DNA of 10,329 bases from a bacterium UBA4637. Lineage in GTDB: Bacteria > Bacteroidota > Bacteroidia > Bacteroidales > Bacteroidaceae. Below, in pieces: positions 1-7,017 of this stretch. The DNA lies in NCBI GenBank assembly GCA_002405875.1, contig DHMR01000065.1, positions 1 to 10,329 of the forward strand, given 5' to 3'. The notes below the pieces were generated by a model. It was given only the letters and a program-made list of their open reading frames with translations, was not told the DNA's origin and made no database searches. The number at the start of each line of letters is the position of its first letter. Positions within the stretch are counted from its first letter, which is position 1. The position numbers were made by a program, and so were the translations under genes.

Positions 1-9
1 GAAATTTCG

Positions 10-17
10 TAACTTTG
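10..17 (+). promoter_or_regulatory. Bacteroidota -7 promoter box TAACTTTG
   Basis: TAACTTTG followed by CA matches the Bacteroidota housekeeping -7 consensus TAnnTTTG. Transcription would begin roughly 5-8 bases downstream, leaving a leader of about a dozen bases before the ATG at 36. The -33 element would lie outside the window. It probably drives the two small membrane genes and parC. The match is direct; promoter activity is inferred. Confidence 0.65.
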
Positions 18-35
18 CAGAAATTTGAAAGCTAT

Positions 36-263
36 ATGGTAACAACAAAAGAAGAAAAAGAGAAGCAACGCTCTGCGAGAGAAAATCTAAGCAAGTTTTT
101 CTATGACTTAGCTAAGACCACTTTTGCATCTACTGTGGTTGGCGATGTCGTCGCTATGTTCCTTAAAGAAGAAGTGACGGTTCCAGCCATAACGCTATTT
201 CTTGTTGGCATTGCCACAACAACATTGTTAGCACTCTTTGGTTACAGAATATCAAAAAGATAA
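36..263 (+). CDS. Small two-helix membrane protein (DUF6722-like)
   Basis: A 75-residue protein. A charged, lysine/glutamate-rich N-terminus (residues 2-20) is followed by two hydrophobic segments, about 26-44 and 49-69, and a basic C-terminal end (RISKR). This predicts a membrane hairpin with both ends in the cytoplasm. The stretch LSKFFYDLAKTTFA resembles small Bacteroides proteins annotated as DUF6722; that match is from memory. I chose the ATG at 36 because the in-frame TTG at 15 lies inside the -7 box TAACTTTG and so would sit upstream of the transcription start. The stop is 4 bp before the next small gene, and parC follows, so the three are probably co-transcribed. Base composition is clearly more AT-rich than parC. 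Function unknown. Confidence 0.75.
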   Translation: MVTTKEEKEKQRSARENLSKFFYDLAKTTFASTVVGDVVAMFLKEEVTVPAITLFLVGIATTTLLALFGYRISKR

Positions 264-267
264 AGAT

Positions 268-375
268 ATGGAAGCATTAATTATAACATTGGCAGGAACT
301 GGAGCTATAGCTCTTGTCCTCAACATCTGGCTAGGCACTAAATCTGGAAAGAAATGGCTTCAAAGCCTTAATTAA
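268..375 (+). CDS. Tiny single-helix membrane protein
   Basis: A 35-residue open frame beginning MEALIITLAGTGAIALVLNI. Residues 3-22 form one hydrophobic helix, and the rest is short and basic (GTKSGKKWLQ), giving an N-out/C-in prediction by the positive-inside rule. It starts 4 bp after the stop of the preceding gene and ends 18 bp before parC, so it fills the gap exactly as an operon member would. The composition (helix, then basic tail with a tryptophan) is far from random. I do not recognise a named family. It is below usual gene-finder length limits and is likely to be missed. It may work with the upstream hairpin protein, but nothing in the sequence proves that. Confidence 0.6.
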   Translation: MEALIITLAGTGAIALVLNIWLGTKSGKKWLQSLN

Positions 376-393
376 AATTACGAACAGCTATAA

Positions 394-3255
394 ATGAGCG
401 ACGAAATAAAAGATAAAGACGAACTCGAGGGAGGCAATACTCCCGAAAATCGTTCGGACAAAAATAATGAGGATGCTTCTACCGACAAGCATTCCGACTA
501 TAAGCCGGTGAACCGATTTGATGCTTCCGCTGTGCATCACCTCAGCGGAATGTACCAGAACTGGTTCCTCGACTACGCCTCGTATGTTATCTTGGAGCGT
601 GCCGTGCCTCACATCGAGGACGGCTTGAAACCAGTGCAGCGACGCATCCTTCACTCCATGAAGCGCATGGACGACGGACGATACAACAAGGTGGCTAACA
701 TCGTGGGACATACCATGCAGTTTCACCCTCACGGCGACGCTTCCATCGGCGACGCCCTCGTGCAGATGGGACAGAAAGACCTGCTCATCGACACACAGGG
801 TAACTGGGGTAACATCCTGACGGGCGACCGTGCGGCGGCTCCCCGATACATCGAGGCACGACTCTCGAAGTTTGCCCTCGACGTGGTGTTCAACCCGAAG
901 ACCACCGACTGGCAGCTCTCTTACGACGGCAGAAACAAGGAGCCAATCACGCTCCCAGCCAAGTTTCCATTGCTTCTGGCACAGGGTGCCGAGGGTATCG
1001 CCGTGGGATTGAGCAGTAAGGTGCTGCCACACAACTTCAACGACCTCTGCGATGCCGCCATCCACTATCTCAAGGGGGAACCATTCGCCCTCTACCCTGA
1101 TTTTCCGACAGGCGGTGCCATCGACGTGAGCAAGTATAACGACGGACAGCGAGGCGGCGTGCTGAAGGTGCGTGCCAAGATAGACAAACTTGACAACAAG
1201 ACCCTAGTCATCACGGAGATACCTTATAGCAAGACGACGGTAAGCCTCATCGACTCCATCACCAAAGCGGTGGAGAAAGGCAAGATCAAGGCGCGAAAGA
1301 TAGAGGATGTCACCTCTGCCAACGTAGAGATTCTCGTACACTTGGCTCCGGGCACCTCTTCCGACAAGACGATGGATGCCCTCTATGCCTTCAGCGATTG
1401 CGAGATCAACATATCGCCCAACTGCTGCGTCATCGAGGACAACAAGCCACGATTCCTGACCATCAGCGATGTATTGCGCCATAGCGTCGATCGCACGATG
1501 GGATTGTTGCGAAAGGAGCTGATGATACGCAAGGGTGAATTGGAAGAACAACTATTCTTCTCCTCCCTCGAACGCATCTTCATCGAGGAGCGCATCTACA
1601 AGGAGCGCAAGTTCGAGCAGAGCAAGACGCAGGATGAGGTAGTGGCTTTCATCGACTCCAAGTTGGAGCCTTTCAAGGACAAACTTTTCTCCGTCAAGAC
1701 AGATACCGAGGACATGGTGGAGTATGCCTTCCACCGTGAGATTACCCGAGATGACATACTTAAGTTGCTAGAAATCAAGATGCAGCGCATCCTCAAATAC
1801 AACAAGGACAAGGCAGACGACCTGCTGCTGAAGATTAAGGCTGAGTTGGCGGAAATCGAGAACGACCTTGCCCACATGACCGATGTCACCATCAACTGGT
1901 TTGAATACCTCAAGGGCAAATATGGGAAGAATCATCCTCGCAAGACGGAGATTCGCAACTTCGACACCATCGAGGTGACCAAGGTTGTGGACGCCAACCA
2001 AAAGCTCTACATCAACCGACAGGAGGGATTCGTAGGCACGGGGTTGAAGAAAGATGAGTTTGTCTGCAACTGCTCCGACCTCGACGACATCATCATCTTC
2101 TACAAGGATGGAAAGTTCAAGGTCACCAAGGTGGCGGAAAAGATATTCGTGGGCAAGAACATCCTCCACGTACAGGTGTTCAAGAAGAACGACAAGCGCA
2201 CCATCTACAACTGTGTGTATCGAGACGGCAAGCAAGGTGATTACTTCATCAAGCGATTCAACGTGACCGCCATGACCCGCGACAAGATATACGACATCAC
2301 ACAGGGCACACCGGGCAGCAAGGTTATCTACTTCACCGCCAACCCTAACGGCGAGGCAGAAATCATCAAGGTGACTATGGAGCCTGACCTGACGAAGAAG
2401 CGACTCAGCATCTTCCTGGAGAAAGATTTCTCGACTATCCTCATCAAGGGTCGTGCCGCCAAGGGCAACTTGCTCACCAAGCGACCAATACGCCGCATCG
2501 GATTGAAGAGCCACGGACATAGTACCCTCGGTGGACGCAAGGTTTGGTTCGACCCAGATGTCAACCGCATCAATTATGACGAAAACGGCCGATACCTCGG
2601 TGAATTCAACGACGACGAGAGTATCTTGGTCGTACTCGACAATGGCGAGTTTTACATCACCAACTTCGACCCTAACAACCATTACGAGGATAACATCCTA
2701 CGACTGGAGAAATGGGACGAGCACAAGATATGGACAGCCATCCTCTATGATGCCGACAACCAGGGTTACCCATACATCAAGCGTTTCACGATGGATGCCA
2801 CCAAGCGCCATCAGAACTTCATGGGCGACAACCCCAACTGCAAGCTCATCTTGCTCACCGACACGGCATTCCCTAGAATCAAGGTTACCTATGGTGGCGT
2901 GGATGCCGTTCGCCCAGCCGAAGAAATCGACGCAGAACAATTCATCGCCCAGAAGAGTTTCAAGGCGAAAGGCAAGCGCCTCACCATCTGGAAGATTGAG
3001 AGCATCGAGGAACTGGAGCCAACCCGTTTCCCTGAGCCACCAGCTACTGAAGAAAATGCGGAGAAAGGCGACAACACGGAAGTGGAAGACAATGGAACGG
3101 ACAACGGTGACGAGCCAACGGAAAACCTCGACCCCGACGCAGGCAAGAGCGAGCAACAGGTCATCGACGAAATGACAGGTCAGACAAGCCTTTTCGATGA
3201 CAAGAGCTTCACCGAAGAAGACGAGAAGGACAACGATTGGCTGAAAAATCAGTAA
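394..3255 (+). CDS. parC: DNA topoisomerase IV subunit A (ParC)
   Basis: The 953-residue breakage-reunion subunit of topoisomerase IV, which with ParE unlinks replicated chromosomes and relaxes supercoils. Residues 1-40 are an acidic, low-complexity extension. The winged-helix/tower core starts near 41, with the active-site RY at R151-Y152 (AAAPRYIEARLSK) and the HPHGD motif at 111-115. The C-terminal beta-pinwheel spans about 530-875. A GyrA box (QRRGGKG-like) is absent, which favours ParC over GyrA. Residues 878-953 are an acidic, probably disordered tail containing QTSLF at 930-934. Position A116 aligns with E. coli GyrA Ser83, and D120 with Asp87. The ATG at 394 is the only sensible start, since the next methionine (53) is inside the core. 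E. coli ParC is about 750 residues; the extra length comes largely from the two acidic ends. parE is not in the window. Confidence 0.95.
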   Translation: MSDEIKDKDELEGGNTPENRSDKNNEDASTDKHSDYKPVNRFDASAVHHLSGMYQNWFLDYASYVILERAVPHIEDGLKPVQRRILHSMKRMDDGRYNKVANIVGHTMQFHPHGDASIGDALVQMGQKDLLIDTQGNWGNILTGDRAAAPRYIEARLSKFALDVVFNPKTTDWQLSYDGRNKEPITLPAKFPLLLAQGAEGIAVGLSSKVLPHNFNDLCDAAIHYLKGEPFALYPDFPTGGAIDVSKYNDGQRGGVLKVRAKIDKLDNKTLVITEIPYSKTTVSLIDSITKAVEKGKIKARKIEDVTSANVEILVHLAPGTSSDKTMDALYAFSDCEINISPNCCVIEDNKPRFLTISDVLRHSVDRTMGLLRKELMIRKGELEEQLFFSSLERIFIEERIYKERKFEQSKTQDEVVAFIDSKLEPFKDKLFSVKTDTEDMVEYAFHREITRDDILKLLEIKMQRILKYNKDKADDLLLKIKAELAEIENDLAHMTDVTINWFEYLKGKYGKNHPRKTEIRNFDTIEVTKVVDANQKLYINRQEGFVGTGLKKDEFVCNCSDLDDIIIFYKDGKFKVTKVAEKIFVGKNILHVQVFKKNDKRTIYNCVYRDGKQGDYFIKRFNVTAMTRDKIYDITQGTPGSKVIYFTANPNGEAEIIKVTMEPDLTKKRLSIFLEKDFSTILIKGRAAKGNLLTKRPIRRIGLKSHGHSTLGGRKVWFDPDVNRINYDENGRYLGEFNDDESILVVLDNGEFYITNFDPNNHYEDNILRLEKWDEHKIWTAILYDADNQGYPYIKRFTMDATKRHQNFMGDNPNCKLILLTDTAFPRIKVTYGGVDAVRPAEEIDAEQFIAQKSFKAKGKRLTIWKIESIEELEPTRFPEPPATEENAEKGDNTEVEDNGTDNGDEPTENLDPDAGKSEQQVIDEMTGQTSLFDDKSFTEEDEKDNDWLKNQ

Positions 3256-3292
3256 GGCGATTGACTGAGTACAACAGGAAAAAAGCATTCGG

Positions 3293-3316
3293 CGTTTCAC
3301 CGTTTCAGCGTTTCAG
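3293..3316 (+). repeat. Triple 8-bp tandem repeat CGTTTCA(C/G)
   Basis: Three adjacent units, CGTTTCAC at 3293-3300 and CGTTTCAG at 3301-3308 and 3309-3316, lie between the parC stop and the terminator hairpin. This is a perfect 8-bp period apart from one base. Function unknown; it may be simple slippage in noncoding DNA. Confidence 0.6.
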
Positions 3317-3317
3317 C

Positions 3318-3366
3318 AAAAAAGGAAGCCGCTCCCCGAGATATTCTCGAAGAGCGGCTTCTTTTT
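3318..3366. terminator. Bidirectional Rho-independent terminator between convergent genes
   Basis: A perfect 10-bp stem (GAAGCCGCTC at 3325-3334 with GAGCGGCTTC at 3352-3361) is extended inward, after a 2-base bulge on each side, by CGAGA (3337-3341) pairing with TCTCG (3345-3349) around a 3-base loop. Five T follow on the plus strand (3362-3366) and six A precede (3318-3323), giving a T-tract on the minus strand too. It lies 69 bp after parC and about 77 bp after the end of the convergent OmpA-like gene, so it fits a shared terminator for both. Confidence 0.9.
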
Positions 3367-3442
3367 GTTATTAAATTTGTTAGTAAAGTTTATATGAAAG
3401 TTAACAGCTGCAGAAAGTTTTGCAAAGCTAGTTTTCCACAGT

Positions 3443-4738
3443 TTACTCTACAGTAATCTGAACCCTACGGCATTTTACATCCGGACAGCCATTGCTGTCT
3501 CCCACAGCTTTTTCCAGCTTGATGGAGAAGTCTTCAATGCCTTGCTTCTTGAGATAATCGACCACATGATTCAACCGACCTTCACTCAACTTGAAGTTCT
3601 TAGTCGAAGGACCATCGGAAGAAGCCTCTCCTATAATGGTCAGCTTGTAACCTTTCTGTTCCTTCAGGGAAGCGATGAAGTCATCGAGACGTATTTTCTC
3701 CTGGGCAGTGATGTTTGTCTTGTTCACAGGGAAATAAACCTCATGGCTATATAGCTTTCCCTTGTTTTTCTGACAATCCTCGACCAAGGCTTTCAAGTCT
3801 TGGTTTTCTTGCTGGCTTTGACGCAACTTATCACTCAAATCCTCATTGCTCCGCTGTTTGTCGCGCAACTGCTGTTCGTAAGCCTCCTTCATCTCGGCTT
3901 GTTCGCTCAATGCTTTGTAGTAAAGAGCCCGGTTGGTTGGCATGCGTTTGCCCACGAAATTGTAGCGAATCACCAATCCACCGCTGACGATTCCCTTCGG
4001 TGTCAGTTCCTTGTCTAGAGGCAGATACTTGTATTGTCCTATCAAGCCAACCGTCCAACGAGACGTGATATCATACTCGAAAGAGAGGGAAGCTGGGATG
4101 TAGAGCGCATTCACTTGTTCCTTGTGGACATCCGTCGTCAGGTAGTTATGAGTATATACATTATAATATCCTTCCCCCTTGGCGATGGCCTCCTGTCGAT
4201 AAGAGTTGGTCAGTGAATGCCGGCTCCATCCATGGAGATACCCCACACCTACGCCCAACCACATATTGAACTTCTGTGCCTTGCGATGGTGCCAGATGTC
4301 CATGATGTTGAAATCCACGTTGAGATCAGCCATGGCATAGTGCATGTTATAGCGATTCTGTATGCGGTCGATTGTGGTTTCGAGAGTCGTAGGGTACGTC
4401 TTGTTGGTAGAAGGGTCGGTTATCACGAAATCTTCCTTGACGAGTTTTTGGGAGGACACATACTTGCCCGTGGCTTTAAGCATGGTGTACTCGAGATTCA
4501 AGCCAAGTCTTACCCACGGCTTTACGTTGTACTTCACGCCTACCGCAGCATCGGGCGAAACCGGGCGTCTGGAATCCGACACGTCTGCCCCCCGCATACC
4601 ATGATAGTAGCTGACTCCACCCTGCCCATACACCGACCAGGTGTGCGTACGCACCGTATCGTTGTAGGTTTGAGCGTTTAGGCTTACCATGGCAAGCGAT
4701 GCCATGGTGGAAGCCATTATATATTTCAGATATTTCAT
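3443..4738 (-). CDS. OmpA-family outer membrane beta-barrel protein
   Basis: 431 residues. A signal peptide (1 to about 22, ending SLNAQ) precedes a region of alternating polar/hydrophobic strands (about 33-262; for example residues 219-263) that reads as an outer-membrane beta-barrel. A glutamine/glutamate-rich coiled-coil linker (about 270-325) leads to a C-terminal OmpA/MotB-type peptidoglycan-binding domain (about 330-431). The diagnostic stretch is NFKLSEGRLNHVVDYL (from N381), with the conserved arginine at R388. The usual aspartate of the TDxxG motif is replaced: the sequence here is GEASSDG (370-376), close to the GYASPEG form common in Bacteroidota. Cysteines are at 322, 418 and 423. 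It probably ties the outer membrane to peptidoglycan. It starts 61 bp after the lipoprotein stop, with its own likely promoter in between. The ATG at 4738 gives a clean signal peptide. Confidence 0.88.
   Translation of the reverse strand: MKYLKYIMASTMASLAMVSLNAQTYNDTVRTHTWSVYGQGGVSYYHGMRGADVSDSRRPVSPDAAVGVKYNVKPWVRLGLNLEYTMLKATGKYVSSQKLVKEDFVITDPSTNKTYPTTLETTIDRIQNRYNMHYAMADLNVDFNIMDIWHHRKAQKFNMWLGVGVGYLHGWSRHSLTNSYRQEAIAKGEGYYNVYTHNYLTTDVHKEQVNALYIPASLSFEYDITSRWTVGLIGQYKYLPLDKELTPKGIVSGGLVIRYNFVGKRMPTNRALYYKALSEQAEMKEAYEQQLRDKQRSNEDLSDKLRQSQQENQDLKALVEDCQKNKGKLYSHEVYFPVNKTNITAQEKIRLDDFIASLKEQKGYKLTIIGEASSDGPSTKNFKLSEGRLNHVVDYLKKQGIEDFSIKLEKAVGDSNGCPDVKCRRVQITVE
4686..4708 (-). other. Perfect 9-bp hairpin in the OmpA-like signal-peptide coding region
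   Basis: ACCATGGCA (4686-4694) and TGCCATGGT (4700-4708) are exact inverse complements around a 5-base loop. The hairpin begins about 30 bases into the coding sequence, over the codons for TMASLAMV. It could slow early translation, or it may follow simply from the repeated MA/AM codons. Confidence 0.5.
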
Positions 4739-4780
4739 TACGGTTTCATTTTTTAATTGTGTTTTTTCTAGAGATGGTTA

Positions 4781-4788
4781 CAAAAATA
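4781..4788 (-). promoter_or_regulatory. Probable -7 box TATTTTTG for the OmpA-like gene
   Basis: Read on the minus strand, TATTTTTG matches TAnnTTTG. It lies 42 bp before the ATG at 4738 and about 11 bp past the lipoprotein stop. No clear -33 TTG at the usual spacing is visible. It would give the OmpA-like gene transcription independent of the lipoprotein, although read-through is also possible over this short gap. Confidence 0.45.
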
Positions 4789-4799
4789 GCTAAGGCATC

Positions 4800-6851
4800 T
4801 TACCACGCCTTTACTCTGATAGACGAAACAAACTGCTGCCCATATACAAACCATGCCTTGCAAGAATAGCTGGACACGTCACCTGGTCTTTGTGCCTTCA
4901 CGCTCTCTGCATCCGTATAATTAACATATAAGTTAGAGAATTTCTTGCCGTCCTTTGTCGATACATGAATCGTAGCACTTTCGTATGCCTTCACGACTTC
5001 ATACACGCTCTGTCCGTTGGCAATGCCTGACTTCACACCGTAATTTCTTGGAGCCAGCACCAAGTTGCTGCTAAGCGTATAACTTGTGTTCAACTTAGTG
5101 TTACAGTCATAGAATGCCAAGGAAACACTTGCTTGTTGTGCGGTGCTCAATGCTGACTTATACAAATCAGAACCAGTGCCCGCATTATATACTTTCGACC
5201 AAGCATCTAGTGTCATATAAAGATTACCCACAGCATCCTGATACATACCATTGCTTGCAAGCGCATTCTTGAGTATCTTGAGAAGTTCCTCGGCATGCTG
5301 TCGCTCACTTGCCTGCAAGGCGTCAAGCGAAGCATTCATGGCAGTGATAGTCGTCATAAGGCGTGATAACTTGTCATTGGTGGCATTCGTAAAATCAGTA
5401 AGCGCAAGTGAAATCAGATTGCCATTCTTGTCTAACGAAGCTTCCAACGATTTGCCATTTTTATTAATGGCCTCTACGAGCGCAGTATTGTTATCGCCCA
5501 AAGTCTTGTCGATGACGGTGAACTCTTTCTGAATCTCGGTAGTAACATTGTTTACTGCAGTGGTAAGTGCATCCATCTTTCCACCCAGATGGGAGTCAAG
5601 GTCAGTGACAGCCTTGGTTGTCAACTTCAGCTCGCCCGTTTGCTCGTCGATGCTCACCTTGACTTGGTTAAGACCTGTCTGCACCGTGGTATTCAATGCG
5701 CCAATCGCACCCAGCAAATCCTTGTTGTTTTGACCTAATGCCATAATCAAGTCATCCACAGAGCTTTTAATCTCGGCAGAGATAACCTCTCCAGTTTTCT
5801 TGATTTGAGCGACGAGGAGCTCACCCTGGTCATTGATAGCACCAACGATCTTCGTACCCTGCTCTGTGATGGCCTCGTTAGTTTCCTTAAAGCCATCTGT
5901 CAAGGTGCCGTCTATCTTCACCAAATTCTTGTTGACATTCTCGTCCATCAAGGTGATGGCCTTGGTGTTCTTGTCAATGCTCAGATATACATTCTTCAAG
6001 CCCGCATCAATGACATCCTGCAAAGCCTCAAAACGTTCCTTCAAGGTATTTGTCTGGTCATTGATTGCCTCTACTAGGCGTGTTGTCTGACCAACGATGG
6101 TTGCACTGAGAGCCTTCTGCTCGTCGTTGAGGGCGATACGGAGCAATTCCCCATTCTCATTCATGGCATAGATAATCTTGCCGCCTGTCTCAGCTATTTC
6201 CTGTTTGATCATCTTGAAGCCTTCTGTCAGGGTACCATCAATCTTGGTCAAACTACTCTGAGTGTTTTCATCTAGCAAGGTGATAGCCTTGGTATTTCCA
6301 TCGATGCTTACCTTGACATCTTTCAATCCTGCCTGCAAGGTAGCGTCGAGAGCTGCAAAGCGCTCCTCCAACGACTTGGTTTGGTCGTTGATCGCCTTGA
6401 CAAGGGCATTGGTCGACTCCAGCATTTGGGTAGAAATCAACTTGCCGTTCTTTTCTATCTCCAGACGCAATATCTCTCCATTCTCATTCATAGCATACAC
6501 GATGCTCTTGCCCTGTGCGTCCACCTGGTCGCTCAACGTCTTAAAGCCATTGAAAATAGAGGTATTGATGTCTTTCAAGCCCTGTTGGGTATTCTGGTCA
6601 ACCACCTTGATAGCACCCGTGTTCTCGTCGATGGCCACCTTGATGTCGGCTAGATTCTTCTCCAACAACTTGTTGAGCGCATCAAAACGCTCTTGTAAAG
6701 ACTTATTGAGATTGTTTACGGCATCCACCAATGCAGAATAGTCATTGATGTATGTGTTTCCACCGTAATCCACATTTGGTTCCAAAACTTCTGTACATGC
6801 CGACAAGCTCAAAGCTGCGACAAGCAACATAGGATAAATTTTCTTTTTCAT
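4800..6851 (-). CDS. Large repeat-containing coiled-coil lipoprotein
   Basis: 683 residues. A lipoprotein signal peptide with lipobox LSAC (16-19) makes C19 the lipidated residue. After a short linker (20-39), residues 40-489 are four tandem repeats of 109 residues. Each has the pattern ALVxAIN...LxERFxAL...LKDVKVSID.NTKAITLLDENT...KIDGTLTEGFK...YAMNENGELLR...KLIS. Spaced hydrophobics (for example V45, L48, L52, F56, L59) indicate long coiled coils. Residues 490-530 are a further helix, and about 530-683 form a distinct, aromatic-rich C-terminal domain with C583 and C664, ending in tryptophan. As a continuous helix the repeat region would be roughly 70 nm long, well beyond a normal periplasm, so a surface stalk with a head is more likely than a periplasmic tether. 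I recognise no named family. A fibre, adhesin or phage-tail-fibre-like role is only a guess. The promoter region (6989-7077) suggests activator control. Confidence 0.9.
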   Translation of the reverse strand: MKKKIYPMLLVAALSLSACTEVLEPNVDYGGNTYINDYSALVDAVNNLNKSLQERFDALNKLLEKNLADIKVAIDENTGAIKVVDQNTQQGLKDINTSIFNGFKTLSDQVDAQGKSIVYAMNENGEILRLEIEKNGKLISTQMLESTNALVKAINDQTKSLEERFAALDATLQAGLKDVKVSIDGNTKAITLLDENTQSSLTKIDGTLTEGFKMIKQEIAETGGKIIYAMNENGELLRIALNDEQKALSATIVGQTTRLVEAINDQTNTLKERFEALQDVIDAGLKNVYLSIDKNTKAITLMDENVNKNLVKIDGTLTDGFKETNEAITEQGTKIVGAINDQGELLVAQIKKTGEVISAEIKSSVDDLIMALGQNNKDLLGAIGALNTTVQTGLNQVKVSIDEQTGELKLTTKAVTDLDSHLGGKMDALTTAVNNVTTEIQKEFTVIDKTLGDNNTALVEAINKNGKSLEASLDKNGNLISLALTDFTNATNDKLSRLMTTITAMNASLDALQASERQHAEELLKILKNALASNGMYQDAVGNLYMTLDAWSKVYNAGTGSDLYKSALSTAQQASVSLAFYDCNTKLNTSYTLSSNLVLAPRNYGVKSGIANGQSVYEVVKAYESATIHVSTKDGKKFSNLYVNYTDAESVKAQRPGDVSSYSCKAWFVYGQQFVSSIRVKAW
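5385..6734 (-). repeat. Four in-frame tandem repeats, 327-bp (109-codon) period
   Basis: Unit boundaries by aligning protein motifs: R1 residues 40-148 (6734-6408), R2 149-257 (6407-6081), R3 258-366 (6080-5754), R4 367-489 (5753-5385). Anchors recur at exactly 109 residues: ALVDAVN/ALVKAIN/RLVEAIN/DLIMALG at 40/149/258/367, and IVYAMNENGE/IIYAMNENGE/IVGAINDQGE at 117/226/335. R4 is 14 residues longer. R2 and R3 are the most alike; R4 is the most diverged. DNA identity is only patchy (CCATTCTCATTCAT at 6151 and again at 6478, exactly 327 bp apart), so the duplications are not recent. Confidence 0.9.
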
Positions 6852-6874
6852 AATAGTCTTAAGTTTTTAGCTTC

Positions 6875-6922
6875 CAATTATACGATACATTAATTATTTC
6901 AATTACACGATACCTTAATTAT
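6875..6922 (-). repeat. AT-rich 23-bp direct repeat, 25-bp period, in lipoprotein leader
   Basis: Two copies, 6875-6897 and 6900-6922, match at 21 of 23 bases. The shared core is ACGATAC flanked by CAATTA and TTAATTAT, so each copy is also partly palindromic (AATTA/TAATT). They lie downstream of the predicted transcription start and end 24 bp before the ATG. They could bind a protein, act as an AT-rich translation enhancer in the mRNA, or be a chance duplication. Confidence 0.7.
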
Positions 6923-6988
6923 ATGACAACAAGAAGCGGTTAGTAATAAAACATTTCTTCACATTCACTACACTTTTACATGTGGATG

Positions 6989-6996
6989 CAAAGTTA
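6989..6996 (-). promoter_or_regulatory. -7 promoter box TAACTTTG of the lipoprotein gene
   Basis: On the minus strand TAACTTTG, followed by CA, is identical to the box at 10-17 in front of the parC cluster. The leader to the ATG at 6851 would be about 130 nt. No TTG sits at the normal -33 spacing; the nearest (7008-7010) is only 11 bp upstream of the box. This absence, with phased repeats just upstream, suggests an activator-dependent promoter. Confidence 0.65.
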
Positions 6997-7017
6997 AGAA
7001 AATTATCCAAAAGTTAA

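Noticed and set aside
15..35. TTG start for the first small gene, seven codons upstream of the ATG
   Set aside because: The TTG is part of the -7 box TAACTTTG, so it would not be in the transcript.
1768..2682. 304-codon open frame on the minus strand across parC
   Set aside because: It is antisense to clearly coding parC. The frame stays open because of GC-rich codon bias, and the product has no signal, domain or promoter.
394..3255. Gyrase A subunit instead of ParC
   Set aside because: No QRRGGKG-like GyrA box is found in the C-terminal pinwheel, and the HPHGDASIGD form and acidic tail fit Bacteroidota ParC better.
2698..3300. 200-codon minus-strand frame running over the parC end and the 8-bp repeats
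   Set aside because: It overlaps the parC tail, and its start lies just upstream of the terminator with no promoter box. It is a shadow frame.
6262..6741. 159-codon plus-strand frame opposite the lipoprotein
   Set aside because: The repeats of the real gene keep the opposite frame open periodically. The hydrophobic look comes from reverse reading of the coiled coil.
4800..6851. Phage tail fibre or prophage origin for the repeat protein
   Set aside because: It has a lipoprotein signal peptide and cellular neighbours, with no phage structural, lysis or integration genes nearby.
6852..6988. Very short upstream open frames in the lipoprotein leader (for example ATG-TAA and a four-codon frame)
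   Set aside because: Such frames are expected by chance in AT-rich leaders, and there is no sign of conserved coding or attenuator structure.
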